Origin: Sycon ciliatum
Lineage: Eukaryota; Porifera; Calcarea; Leucosolenida; Sycettidae
DNA length: 64,000 nt
Assembly (NCBI RefSeq): GCF_964019385.1
Contig: NC_088653.1
Coordinates: forward strand, 10,632,869-10,696,868
Direction: 5' to 3'
The notes beneath the pieces were generated by a model that had not been told where the DNA came from, searched no databases, and saw nothing but the letters and a program-made list of their open reading frames with translations. Below are positions 43,257 to 52,981 of this stretch, piece after piece (position 1 is the stretch's first letter; every line of letters begins with the position of its first letter). A program made the translations under genes and the position numbers.

Positions 43257-43540
43257 AAGTAGAATGTGCTCAATACACCATGTGCGCTCTCTGTATGCTA
43301 CTGCTAGTTTACTTACTTGTGTGCAAATGTCTACTTCACACTATCTTGCAACACAACTTGATCTATGGGCTTACTCAGGTCTCAAAGAGAACTTCAGTTT
43401 GCATGGGATTCTATACGAAAAAAAGAATTATTTTCCCTGTGGATAATAAACACATGACTGGTTAGGTATGTGTGTTATGCTGATCTTTAGCATTTAATAC
43501 ACATTCCTATAATCGAATATTTCTGCACAGAGACATGGAT
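43257..43540. repeat. Extra partial copy of the intron after exon 27647-27824
   Basis: Matches about 27826-28110 (AATGTGCTCAATACACCATG, then the CTCAGGTCTCAAAGAGAACT phrase). It is joined on the left to the end of the first block near 43250 and on the right to a copy of the coding exon near 43554. It marks the junction of two successive tandem duplications. Confidence 0.85.
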
Positions 43541-43575
43541 ATTTTTTTAATTCACTTCCTCTACTGTTCAATCAG

Positions 43576-43659
43576 ACTCGGCAGAGAGCGTTCCTTCGAA
43601 CAGCCAGTCACACTCTGATCAAGCCAGTCAGTCCACTGCCGCTCGGCAAGATGATGCTG
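43576..43659 (+). CDS. Duplicated linker exon W' (3' half of exon 27647-27824)
   Basis: Copy of 27741-27824 followed by the same GTAAAG donor. Sequence before it (CTTCCTCTACTGTTCAATCAG) can serve as a new acceptor; starting after that AG the exon is 84 bp, phase 1 to 1, so it could be spliced between exon Y and exon X'. Relative to the original there are four silent changes and one replaced codon (Gly to Asn). This favours real coding use, but splicing is not proven. Confidence 0.5.
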
Positions 43660-43962
43660 GTAAAGTTGAATGTGCTCAATACACCATGTGTGCTCCCTGT
43701 ATGCTAGTGTTAGTTTACTTGTGTGCAAATGTCTACTTCACACTATCTTGCAACACAACTTGAGCCTCTAGATCGGAAAAGAGGTTTTTTCTATTTTTGC
43801 TGTTTGGTATTGTATTGGTTTAGTTGAATTGGGTATCTCAACACTACAATAAGTACAACTTGCGAACATACACGCTTATGTAGTTTCATGCAGTACTGAG
43901 AAAATGCATTTTAAAGTTGTGTGTTTTCCGCATAAAGTGATGTATAACTCACTTTTTGCCAG

Positions 43963-44068
43963 CTAACTGGCCTCTCCGCCTACACCGCAGACACACCCAC
44001 ACACAACAGAAACATACAGATCACAGTAGTAGTGTGGTCTTTGTTCACTCACGGTGGAAGATGGAAGA
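43963..44068 (-). repeat. Ngaro split repeat B2
   Basis: Direct copy of B1 (44512-44619), from CTTTTTGCCAGCTA to GTTCACTCACG, with few differences. It is the 3' terminus of the element on the minus strand. Confidence 0.8.
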
Positions 44069-44353
44069 GCTTAGCGTAGTGTATAGATGAGCATGAAGAA
44101 GGGCATGCCACCTCACGCATATACATTGTACACATATGTACCAGACCAACATGATGCAAAAAGTGAACTAATGTGGCGAATGGGGCCGCCGGATAATTAA
44201 CCAGCTCGAAGCTGGCGGAAAAAACCTCAGGACCCCGGCGGAAGCACAACCCTGAGGAAAAACCGATTAGAATAACCCCATAAGATAAATGAACAAAACG
44301 TAGCCTGCAGGATCTATCCCGAAGTGAGAATAAAGGGGGGGGGGGAGGGGGGG

Positions 44354-44514
44354 AAACTACAACGAAAAGAGAAAGACCACGATGAAGAGAAAAGTTTGAG
44401 AACACTGACAAAAAAACGGCTGACGCAATCCTGCTGCCGTAACTATGGTGAAAATGCTGGTAAAAATACATTTTTCGTTTCATTGGCTACGCTCAGCCAA
44501 CGAAAAATAACACT
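44354..44514 (-). repeat. Ngaro split repeat A2
   Basis: Direct copy of A1 (45885-46045), starting AAACTACAACGAAAAGAG and ending CAACGAAAAATAAC in plus-strand reading; about 93 percent identical by eye. Preceded by a G-run at 44334-44353. Confidence 0.85.
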
Positions 44515-44619
44515 TTTTGCCAGCTAGCTGGCCTCTGCGTACACCGCAGACACACCCACACACAACAGAAAGATACAGATCACAGTAGTAGTGTGGTGTT
44601 TGTTCACTCACGACGGAAA
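44512..44619 (-). repeat. Ngaro split repeat B1
   Basis: Direct copy of B2, abutting A2 so that the A2-B1 border mimics the junction of the two element ends. Confidence 0.8.
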
Positions 44620-44639
44620 GGATAGCCGACCCCACAGTC

Positions 44640-45671
44640 ACTGGTGCAGTGTAGCGCGAGACACCGACAGCATGTCCTTGACGGAATCCACAACATACAC
44701 GTTCTTACATGTGGATGACTTCCAACCCCCTTGCCGCTGAAGAAGGCGCTCTGGCACACCAGCATTGGCCGCTGCCGTCGCTCCCCCTAGCGGAGACTGT
44801 GCCTGCTATACCCTGTGTGGTCTTCACCTACGCGGGCGAGAGCTGTGTGGATCAATTTGCGTGCCCGGGCGTATGTCATCTTTCCCCGCAGACATGACTG
44901 GTGGGTTGCTGCGGAGACCTTGCCAAAGAGAGGTTGAGTGGGTGCATGGCGTGCTCTCTCCAAGAGACCCTCTATGACCGACACAGGACATGGTGTAGTA
45001 GCCTGCTGCTCCAGTCGGCTCACCATGACCACATCGCCCTGGCGCAACTGGTCGTTCTTGCGTCGTCGCAGGTGTAGGGACATATGCGTGCCGCCAATGG
45101 AGATATCCTGAGGCGTGAGGCGCTGTAAATCGTCCCAGCGAAGCAGAGCAGTGTTTCGTCGGCCGAACTGTGCAGGCGACCGTGACATATACTGCTGGCT
45201 GGGGGTGCGAAAATTCCGCTGCTGATGCTCCCGCGTGCTATCAGGACGTGCTGCTATCCGCCGTGCTGTTGCAGCCGCCTCAGCAATCCTCTTGTCATCT
45301 GCCATCCCGTCACGCCGCACCCCGTTTTCATAAACTTCGACTGTTTTCCAATCGTAAGCGTCCGCAATCTGGAGATGCTTCTGGAGGAGGGTCAGGGTCA
45401 CCTTACTTTTTGCTAGGTATGCAGGCGCGTCATGACCTGATGGCAGTTGAGTGAGCGCTCCCTTTACGCCATCGAGCACAGTTGGGTTTACGTCGAATTG
45501 TTTTTGCAGGCCAGCTTGCTTCAACGTGACCTGGTTCGACTTGGAGGCTGCCAGCTCAGCCCGCGCAGCCCTCGTCTCTCTCTTGACATCCTGGATCTCC
45601 TCTGACAGCTGTCCGAAGGCCTGCGCGAACCAAGCTGGCGGGGAGCCGGCAAACTCCGGGGAATCCACCAT
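44640..45671 (-). pseudogene. Gag-tyrosine recombinase fusion of the Ngaro-like element
   Basis: The open frame 45671-44787 begins with a coiled-coil gag (SEEIQDVKRETRAARAEL) and a VLDGVKGALTQL..IADAYDWKTVEVYE pattern typical of DIRS/Ngaro gag, ending in a PAQFGRR tail. It runs straight into a tyrosine recombinase from the first catalytic Arg region (LLRWDDLQRLTPQDI), then RRRKNDQLRQG, CPVSVIEGLL and HSLR (His-x-x-Arg box). A one-base shift after HSLR (TAG stop at 44787) separates the rest, which continues with an Ala-rich helix, a GGW motif and the presumptive nucleophile Tyr in NVYVVDS, ending near 44645. So gag and recombinase are fused by loss of the RT, and one frameshift disables the recombinase. 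Confidence 0.8.
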
Positions 45672-46197
45672 GACAGGATCTGGAGCAGGTACTTGCTCCT
45701 CGACGTTGCCAGCATGGATACGCTTTCGGGCCGTGCCGACAGCTCCAGGTGAGGCGGACCGGGTCCACTATTTTCTGGGTGGAACTGGGATTTGAACCAG
45801 GGGTGCAAGCGAAACGCTTGCCAGCGAGTTTTTACTTCTCGTTTGTGGCATGGATAAACTCTTCCACGGACGAAGGAAAAATGCAAACTACAACGAAAAG
45901 AGAAAGACCACGATGAAGAGAAAGGTTTGAGAACACTGACAAAAAACAGCTGACGCAATCCTGGTGCAGTAACTATGGTGAAAATGCTGGCAAAAAAATA
46001 CATTTTTTGTTTCATTCGCTACGCTCAGCCAACGAAAAATAACTCACGTTTTGAAACACCTATAACTCTGTGAAACATGACAATTTTAGACCTAGGTGTT
46101 TTTACAAAGTGATCTGCTGGGATACAGCAAAGCCAGGGTATAGATCACTCAAAATGCTCAAAAATGACATAAGCCACCTTTTTGAATTTAGAGGCTC

Positions 46198-46267
46198 ATT
46201 TGATCTATGAGCTTGCTCAGGTCTCAAAGAGAACTTCAGTTTGCAGGAGATTCTGTACGAAAGAAAG
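46198..46267. other. Intron sequence ancestral to the 42-bp minisatellite
   Basis: Copy of the intron phrase at 27925-27990 (GATCTATGAGCTTGCTCAGG, then AAAGAGAACTTCAGTTTGC). The next words, TGTCTCTGTGGTTAGTGAAT, are where repeat units begin. Confidence 0.75.
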
Positions 46268-47366
46268 AGTAATTGTCTCTGTGGTTAGTGAATACATGAC
46301 AAGTAGAAGAGTCATTGTCTCTGTGGATAGTGAATACATGACAAGTAGAAGAGTCATTGTCTCTGTGGATAGTGAATACATGACAAGTAGAAGAGTCATT
46401 GTCTCTGTGGATAGTGAATACATGACAAGTAGAAGAGTCATTGTCTCTGTGGATAGTGAATACATGACAAGTAGAAGAGTCATTGTCTCTGTGGATAGTG
46501 AATACATGACAAGTAGAAGAGTCATTGTCTCTGTGGATAGTGAATACATGACAAGTAGAAGTGTAATTGTCTCTGTGGATAGTGAATACATAACAAGTAG
46601 AAGAGTCATTATCTCTGTGGATAGTGAATACATGACAAGTAGAAGAGTCATTGTCTCTGTGGATAGTGAATACATGACAAGTAGAAGAGTAATTGTCTCT
46701 GTGGATAGTGAATACATGACAAGTAGAAGAGTAATTGTCTCTGTGGATAGTGAATACATGACAAGTAGAAGAGTAATTGTCTCTGTGGATAGTGAATACA
46801 TGACAAGTAGAAGAGTCATTGTCTCTGTGGATAGTGAATACATGACAAGTAGAAGAGTAATTGTCTCTGTGGATAGTGAATACATGACAAGTAGAAGAGT
46901 GATTGTCTCTGCGGATAGTGAATACATGACAAGTAGAAGAGTCATTGTCTCTGTGGATAGTGAATACATGACCAGTAGAAGAGTCATTGTCTCTGTGGAT
47001 AGTGAATACATGACAAGTAGAAGAGTAATTGTCTCTGTGGATAGTGAATACATGACAAGTAGAAGAGTCATTGTCTCTGTGGATAGTTAATACATGACAA
47101 GTAGAAGAGTCATTGTCTCTGTGGATAGTGAATACATGACAAGTAGAAGAGTAATTGTCTCTGTGGATAGTGAATACATGACAAGTAGAAGAGTCATTGT
47201 CTCTGTGGATAGTGAATACATGACAAGTAGAAGAGTCATTGTCTCTGTGGATAGTGAATACATGACAAGTAGAAGAGTAATTGTCTCTGTGGATAGTGAA
47301 TACATGACAAGTAGAAGAGTAATTGTCTCTGTGGATAGTGAATACATGACAAGTAGAAGAGTAATT
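46268..47366. repeat. 42-bp minisatellite, left part (about 26 units)
   Basis: Unit: AGAGT(C/A)ATTGTCTCTGTGG, then ATAGTGAATACATGACAAGTAG with one shared A, 42 bp in total and therefore 14 codons. Frames stay open on both strands because the period is divisible by 3. Units mainly alternate between GTCATTG and GTAATTG variants. The array grew from the single-copy intron phrase near 28000 (TTTCTCTGTGGATAATGAAC). Confidence 0.95.
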
Positions 47367-47396
47367 ATACTTCAGAATGCTCTGTCTCCATATCAA

Positions 47397-47552
47397 TGTG
47401 TTTGGCCTAGTTTCCTAACTCTTGATAGCTTTTTTGTAGTGAAAATTCATGAATTTTGTGATTTTATTTGAATCCTTGGTTTTAACGCATGCGTGGAACA
47501 CCAGGTTTCGTTGATAAAAGCCCTTGTTCCCTCTATGTTCTTCGGCCTTTTT
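47397..47552 (+). repeat. DIRS left inverted terminal repeat
   Basis: From TGTGTTTGGCCTAG to TTCGGCCTTTT. Exact reverse complement lies at 51667-51822. Confidence 0.93.
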
Positions 47553-47713
47553 TCTAGCTCGCTCGAAGTAAGTTTCTTGGCAAGCTGTTCGATCTCGTTA
47601 TCGACTGTTGTCTTGTACAGTACTTCCTCTTGGTTGTATTTCTAACTTGGTGTGTCTCTGTGCTTACTGTAGACCGCCTTTCAATCGTCAAACTGTCAAG
47701 TCCACTCTCAAGG

Positions 47714-48745
47714 ATGGACTCGTCTGCAAGCTCCTTTACCTCTCCCGATGCTGCTGGTCAATCATCGAGGATCATGGCGGACATGATGAGCCAGTTTGGA
47801 AAGGTCTCGCAGGTGATGGAGCAAATCGGCTCAGACGTTTCAAGTATTGCGGAACGAGTGTCTGCTCTGGAAGCGGCTCAATCCCGCCCTGACCCGGCAC
47901 GAAGTGCCTCTATTTCGTTTTCCGCTCTGGCGCCAAGAGCTTCTTCAACACCGGGTAAAACCCGTGAGATCCCCAACCCCTCGGACTGTGAGTCAGAAGA
48001 GGAAATGGACGAGTCAAGCTTGCTTGACAAATCGTCTCAGGATTTCAAAGTGTCCTCGGATACTTTGGAATTCTTTCGGGAGAAATTTACAACAACTACC
48101 TCGAACGAAGTTCGGCGCCAATGGCGTAGTCGTTTTGGGCGCCCCAAAGTAGATGTGGCCTCTGCGCCCATCATGGACAAGATGGTGAAGTCCCGATTAC
48201 ACCCTGCGACCAAGTCGCGAGACAAGGCCCTGTCGAAACAACAGGCCTTGCTTTTGGACGCCGTAGGTCCTTTGACCTACGTACTAGAGGAAGCTGGGAA
48301 AGAGACTCTCACCGTACAAGCCACGGTCGAAGCATGCCAACAGGCGTTGGCTTTTATTGGCAATGCAAATATGCATTTGAATAGAGAAAGGCGGCGAAAT
48401 GCCATTCTTTGTATGAATCGCGACCTTGCCGAAATGGCAGAAGATGACGATACGTTCAAAACGTCTGCACCCCAGCTGTTTGGAGATGGCTTCTCCAGAA
48501 AAGCGAAGGAACGGAGCGAAGAGCTCAAATGTTTGTCGCAGGCGGCGCCCTCGCGAGGTGGCAAGGCTTCCACCGGATCGTTTGTTCGAGGAGGCCGAGC
48601 CAACCATGCCCCACGGGGAGGCCATTCAAATCAGGGCAGTTTCAATCAGAACGGCAACCGGGTCCGACCTTACAGCGGAAACCAGTACAATCCCCAGTTC
48701 AACAGGAAGCCCAACGACAGAAGTCGTCAGGAGTCAGCAAAGTGA
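47714..48745 (+). CDS. DIRS gag-like protein
   Basis: An uninterrupted 343-residue frame from ATG at 47714 (ATGGACTCGTCT). Ser-rich start, a helical region (IMADMMSQFGKVSQVMEQIG), an acidic SDCESEEEMDE segment, and a conserved-looking central block around LLDAVGPLTYVLEEA. The C-terminus is basic and Gly/Asn/Arg-rich (RGGRANHAPRGGHSNQGSF), fitting RNA binding. DIRS gag proteins have this layout without a zinc knuckle. It is the only intact gene of the element. Confidence 0.8.
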   Translation: MDSSASSFTSPDAAGQSSRIMADMMSQFGKVSQVMEQIGSDVSSIAERVSALEAAQSRPDPARSASISFSALAPRASSTPGKTREIPNPSDCESEEEMDESSLLDKSSQDFKVSSDTLEFFREKFTTTTSNEVRRQWRSRFGRPKVDVASAPIMDKMVKSRLHPATKSRDKALSKQQALLLDAVGPLTYVLEEAGKETLTVQATVEACQQALAFIGNANMHLNRERRRNAILCMNRDLAEMAEDDDTFKTSAPQLFGDGFSRKAKERSEELKCLSQAAPSRGGKASTGSFVRGGRANHAPRGGHSNQGSFNQNGNRVRPYSGNQYNPQFNRKPNDRSRQESAK

Positions 48746-48779
48746 GCCATCCGCCTTTACCCCTTCCTCTAAAGGAAAT

Positions 48780-50080
48780 AAAGAGTTTTCAAAACTACTC
48801 AATGTCTTCTGTTGTGAGTGCTCTCCAGCAGATGGGTGAAAAAGACATGACAGAAAGTGTCGTATTTCACCAGTTCCCGATTGCGGGAAGTGTAGCAATG
48901 CTTGCACAAGACTGGAATGCAATCAGCTCAGACCAGTGGGTCTTGAAATGTATTCGGGGTTACACAATTCAGTGGCTTCAGAAGCCCTTTCAATCTCACT
49001 CTCCAAGAGAGATAGTGTTTCGGGAGGAGGAGAAATCAAAATCTCCCTCGAAATAACTTTGATGGCGAACAAACAGGCCATTTCAGAAGTTTCAATACCC
49101 GAGCTTGGAAATGGGTGTCAGAGACCTGACACAAAGTGTCTCGACCCAATGCATGGTTGCGGGGTGTTCAGGGTTACAAAATTCACTTTGTTCAAGAACC
49201 CTTTCAAACCGTTTCCCCAAGGGAGATTGTATTTCAAGAGGAGGAAACGAAAAAGATCTCCTCAGAAGTTGTCGCAATACAAAGCAAACATGCGATTTCC
49301 GAAGTAATGCCTGCAGATCAAACGAACAATCAGTTTGTGTGTCTCAACTCTTCGCTGTCCCGAAGAAAGACAGAGCGATAAGACCGATTATCAATCTGAA
49401 AGCTCCGAACCATTTGTGGAAGTGTCCCATTTCAAAACGGAGGGTATACACATGTTGAAAGATCTGCTGAGACCAGGCGATTTCATGACGAAAGTCGACC
49501 TGAAAGATGCGCACTTCATGATTCCCATTGCCAGGGAATATTGCCGCAGACCAGCGAAAGTTGCTGCGTTTTGCATGGCAGGGAAAGATGTATCAGTTGA
49601 ACTGTCTGCCGTTCGGACTATCGTCAGCCCCGCGGGTTTTTACCAAGACCTCAAGGGCGGTGATAATCACACTCAGGACTGAGGGTGATTATTCATATCG
49701 ACGATATCCTGAGCATGGCGGAGAACGAGACAAACGACCACACGGCCGGTCTGATTTTCCTCCTGGAGAATCTAGGGTTCATTGTGAATTACCAGAAACC
49801 ACAACCGAACTCCACCAAGGAGATAGATTTTCTCGGCTTAATACCGGTGAACTCCGAGAATCTGACGATCAGATTGCCGGGAGATAAATTTACCGTGGAG
49901 AAAACACGATCAGATGTAAAAAATTGCGAGAGGAAAAAAACACACTCAGCAATTTCTGTAACTCACCTGTTGGGCAAACTGAGCCATGCTGCACATGCGA
50001 TTCCACCAGGTCCTTTGTTCTATCGAAACCTTCAGGGCTGTTTGCAGAAAGCCCTAGGGGAGGGATCTTAGAATTACGAT
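48780..50080 (+). pseudogene. DIRS reverse transcriptase, multiply frameshifted
   Basis: RT blocks occur in three frames: DFMTKVDLKDAHFMIPIA (motif A, near 49480), LNCLPFGLSSAPRVFTKTS (motif B, near 49600), IHIDDIL (catalytic Asp pair, near 49690) and EIDFLGLIP (near 49825). The N-terminal part holds a duplicated segment: IRGYTIQWLQKPFQSHSPRE (about 48950) and VQGYKIHFVQEPFQTVSPRE (about 49165) are two versions of the same block. At least three frame changes; inactive. Confidence 0.85.
48885..49320 (+). repeat. Diverged tandem duplication within the DIRS RT N-terminus
   Basis: About 220-bp segments near 48885-49105 and 49105-49320 encode the same protein block (GY-I-..-PFQ..SPREIVF..EEE..AISEV) but differ at many bases. 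This is either an old internal duplication or a recombination between two element lineages. Confidence 0.65.
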
Positions 50081-50084
50081 CATC

Positions 50085-50520
50085 CTTGTCTCTTGAGCAG
50101 CGAAGCTCTGGAGGAATTGGACTGGTGGATCGATCACCTGACAGACTGGAACGGTCGTCGTCTTCTCACGCCGAAACCAGACCTGGTGATAGAGACGGAT
50201 GCCTCGACAGTGGGCTGGGGATCATCTTGCCAGAACTCCCAAACAGGCGGTCCGTGGAGTTGTCAGGAACGAGAGATGCATATAAACTGCTTGGAGCCGT
50301 TAGCAGCCTTCCTGGCTGTAAAAGCATTTCTGAAGTCAAGTCGAAATCTTCTGGTTCACCTGAAGATGGACCGTGAACACCACAGCCTTGACGTATATCA
50401 ACAAGTTCGGAGGCACTGTGTCTCCCGACCTCAATCGCCTCACCAAAGAGGTGTGGACATGGTGCATGGCAAGACAGATAACTCTCCAGGCCAAGCAGGA
50501 TCACTGAACACAGTTACAGA
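50085..50520 (+). pseudogene. DIRS RNase H domain
   Basis: LEELDWWIDHL, VIETDASTVGWGS (catalytic Asp), a catalytic Glu in INCLEPLAAFLAVK, and, after a frame change near 50380, a region with TALTYINKFGGTVS-like reading followed by WTWCMARQI. Two frame changes within 150 bp interrupt it. Confidence 0.8.
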
Positions 50521-50900
50521 CGACGAGTCTCGAGTGATGAAAGATCGATCGGACTGGATGTTGCATGCAGATGTATTCCAGGAGATCTTTGCTCGAATGG
50601 GTCCCATGAATGTAGACCTGTTTGCCTCTCGGCTGACACATCTCCTGCCGATGTATGTGAGCCGGCGTCCCGATCCAAATGCGATAGACATGGATGCCTT
50701 CTCGTTGGACTGGACAAAGTGTCAGGGTTATGCCAACCCACCTTGGAACCTGATAAGCAGAGTAGTAGCACAGGTCTGCCCTCAGAAATCTCGGATAGTG
50801 CTTGTTGCACCGGTATGGCTGAGTCAACCGTGGTATCCAGCCCTCCTGGACCTGCTGGTAGAGGAGCCCCTGTTGCTTCCCAGCACTCCAGATCTGATTC
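50520..50900 (+). pseudogene. DIRS methyltransferase-like domain
   Basis: The block MNVDLFASRLTHLLPMYVSR, then DAFSLDWTKCQGYANPPWNL and VLVAPVWLSQPWYPALLDLL is the domain between RNase H and recombinase in DIRS elements, related to N6-adenine methyltransferases; NPPW corresponds to the catalytic N/DPPY/W motif. This segment is open in the frame 50093-51118. Confidence 0.75.
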
Positions 50901-50949
50901 AGCCGACGCACAGCGTAAACGAACCGGAGATAGTCCCTCGTCTAGCCGC

Positions 50950-51415
50950 GTGGAATATCTCAGGAGAAAGTACACCAGTCAGAATGTTTCTGAGGAAGCT
51001 TCAGAACTCCTCCTTGGATCATGGAGGCAGAGATCTACGAAGACGTACGACTCCCTATTCAAGAAATGGATGGGCTGGTGTCGTGAACGGAACAATGATC
51101 CCTTTTCAAGTGATATAGCCACGATTGTCAACTTCCTGGCATCATTGTACAAAGCTGGTTATCAATACCGCTCTATCAATATTGACAATAATTACAGATC
51201 AGCAATTCCTTCCGTCCAGGAAAAAAACTGACAGGTATGACACTGGTCAACACCCAATGGTATCTCGTGCGGGTATCGATACTAGTATCGTCAAAGCACA
51301 CTCTGTGCAGAGTGTTTCTGCATCCGCAACAGCGGATGCTGGTACTACTACGAATGATATCTTGAAAGCAGCAGACTGGAGCAGCCAGTCGGTCTTTCAG
51401 AAGCTCTATTATTAG
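50950..51415 (+). pseudogene. DIRS tyrosine recombinase, core deleted
   Basis: The N-terminal SAM-like part is present (SWRQRSTKTYDSLFKKWMGW). After a frame change near 51225, a GQHPMVSR segment passes directly to AGIDTSIVKAHSVQSVSASA and then DILKAADWSSQSVFQKLYY. The stretch that should hold the first catalytic Arg and Lys is absent, about 200 residues by comparison with the family. The His-x-x-Arg box reads His-Ser-Val-Gln, so its Arg is also lost. The terminal Tyr pair remains. Catalytically dead. Confidence 0.8.
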
Positions 51416-51489
51416 ACCCCAGCATGATGAGAAATATGCTCAGGCAGTTCTCTCGAAGCTGTCAACCACTGGCAGAGAGCTACAAAATC

Positions 51490-51602
51490 ACATTGATATG
51501 GAGACAGAGCATTCTGAAGTATAATTACAGAATGGCTCAGACCACGCAGTGGTTGCCAGCTATTCTGGATTATATGAAGAATGTGATGTCGAACATATCA
51601 AT
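51490..51602 (+). repeat. DIRS internal complementary region (ICR)
   Basis: 51490-51525 is the reverse complement of 47367-47403 and 51524-51602 that of 51824-51900; the two meet at TATAATTACAG. In DIRS replication the ICR templates the joining of the two ends into a circle. Confidence 0.93.
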
Positions 51603-51666
51603 GTCCCAACCCTGACCCTCCCTGTGTTATAATGCACATAATATGCTTGTTCCGAGGCTCGCTATT

Positions 51667-51822
51667 CAAAAGGCCGAAGAACATAGAGGGAACAAGGGCT
51701 TTTATCAACGAAACCTGGTGTTCCACGCATGCGTTAAAACCAAGGATTCAAATAAAATCACAAAATTCATGAATTTTCACTACAAAAAAGCTATCAAGAG
51801 TTAGGAAACTAGGCCAAACACA
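51667..51822 (-). repeat. DIRS right inverted terminal repeat
   Basis: Reverse complement of 47397-47552. Confidence 0.93.
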
Positions 51823-51895
51823 GTGATATGTTCGACATCACATTCTTCATATAATCCAGAATAGCTGGCAACCACTGCGTGGTCTGAGCCATTCT

Positions 51896-52981
51896 GTAAT
51901 TGTCTCTGTGGATAGTGAATACATGACAAGTAGAAGAGTAATTGTCTCTGCGGATAGTGAATACATGACAAGTAGAAGAGTCATTGTCTCTGTGGATAGT
52001 GAATACATGACAAGTAGAAGAGTCATTGTCTCTGTGGATAGTGAATACATGACAAGTAGAAGAGTAATTGTCTCTGTGGATAGTGAATACATGACAAGTA
52101 GAAGAGTCATTGTCTCTGTGGATAGTGAATACATGACAAGTAGAAGAGTCATTGTCTCTGTGGATAGTGAATACATGACAAGTAGAAGAGTAATTGTCTC
52201 TGTGGATAGTGAATACATGACAAGTAGAAGAGTCATTGTCTCTGTGGATAGTGAATACATGACAAGTAGAAGAGTCATTGTCTCTGTGGATAGTGAATAC
52301 ATGACAAGTAGAAGAGTCATTGTCTCTGTGGATAGTGAATACATGACAAGTAGAAGAGTAATTGTCTCTGTGGATAGTGAATACATGACAAGTAGAAGAG
52401 TCATTGTCTCTGTGGATAGTGAATACATGACAAGTAGAAGAGTAATTGTCTCTGTGGATAGTGAATACATGACAAGTAGAAGAGTCATTGTCTCTGTGGA
52501 TAGTGAATACATGACAAGTAGAAGAGTCATTGTCTCTGTGGATAGTGAATACATGACAAGTAGAAGAGTAATTGTCTCTGTGGATAGTGAATACATGACA
52601 AGTAGAAGAGTCATTGTCTCTGTGGATAGTGAATACATGACAAGTAGAAGAGTAATTGTCTCTGTGGATAGTGAATACATGACAAGTAGAAGAGTAATTG
52701 TCTCTGTGGATAGTGAATACATGACAAGTAGAAGAGTAATTGTCTCTGTGGATAGTGAATACATGACAAGTAGAAGAGTAATTGTCTCTGTGGATAGTGA
52801 ATACATGACAAGTAGAAGAGTCATTGTCTCTGTGGATAGTGAATACATGACAAGTAGAAGAGTCATTGTCTCTGTGGATAGTGAATACATGACAAGTAGA
52901 AGAGTAATTGTCTCTGTGGATAGTGAATACATGACAAGTAGAAGAGTCATTGTCTCTGTGGATAGTGAATACATGACAAGT
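51896..52981. repeat. 42-bp minisatellite, right part (about 26 units)
   Basis: Continuation of the array at 46268-47366 after the DIRS insertion. It ends in ACATGACAAGTTAGGAATTTG, rejoining intron sequence equivalent to 28020-28050. Confidence 0.95.

Larger units (their letters stand above)
43963..46047 (-). mobile_element. Ngaro-like YR retroelement, internal deletion derivative
   Basis: Minus-strand order is A1 (45885-46045), gag-YR gene (45671 to about 44640), B1 (44512-44619), A2 (44354-44514), B2 (43963-44068): the split direct repeat layout A1-ORF-B1-A2-B2 of Ngaro elements. The RT and RNase H that normally lie between gag and the tyrosine recombinase are gone. Both borders share TAACTCAC (43955-43962, 46040-46047), and the internal A2-B1 junction carries the related word TAACAC, as expected for integration of a circle by a tyrosine recombinase. 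Confidence 0.8.
43762..46197. mobile_element. MITE with GAGCCTCTA termini, split by a Ngaro-like element
   Basis: GAGCCTCTA at 43762 is mirrored by TAGAGGCTC ending at 46197. Removing everything between restores the intron sequence CAACACAACTTGATCTATG seen intact at 43353 and at 27917. Excluding the inner element (43963-46047) the MITE is about 350 bp. Confidence 0.75.
47361..51901 (+). mobile_element. DIRS-type YR retrotransposon inserted in the minisatellite
   Basis: Inverted terminal repeats 47397-47552 and 51667-51822 (about 156 bp) are near-perfect reverse complements. An internal complementary region at 51490-51602 is the reverse complement of the left outer end (47367-47403) joined to the right outer end (51824-51900). 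Inside are gag, RT, RNase H, a DIRS-typical methyltransferase-like domain and a tyrosine recombinase. The element sits between two halves of a 42-bp array with GTAATT at each border (47361-47366, 51896-51901) and no other duplication. These are the defining traits of DIRS elements. Confidence 0.93.
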
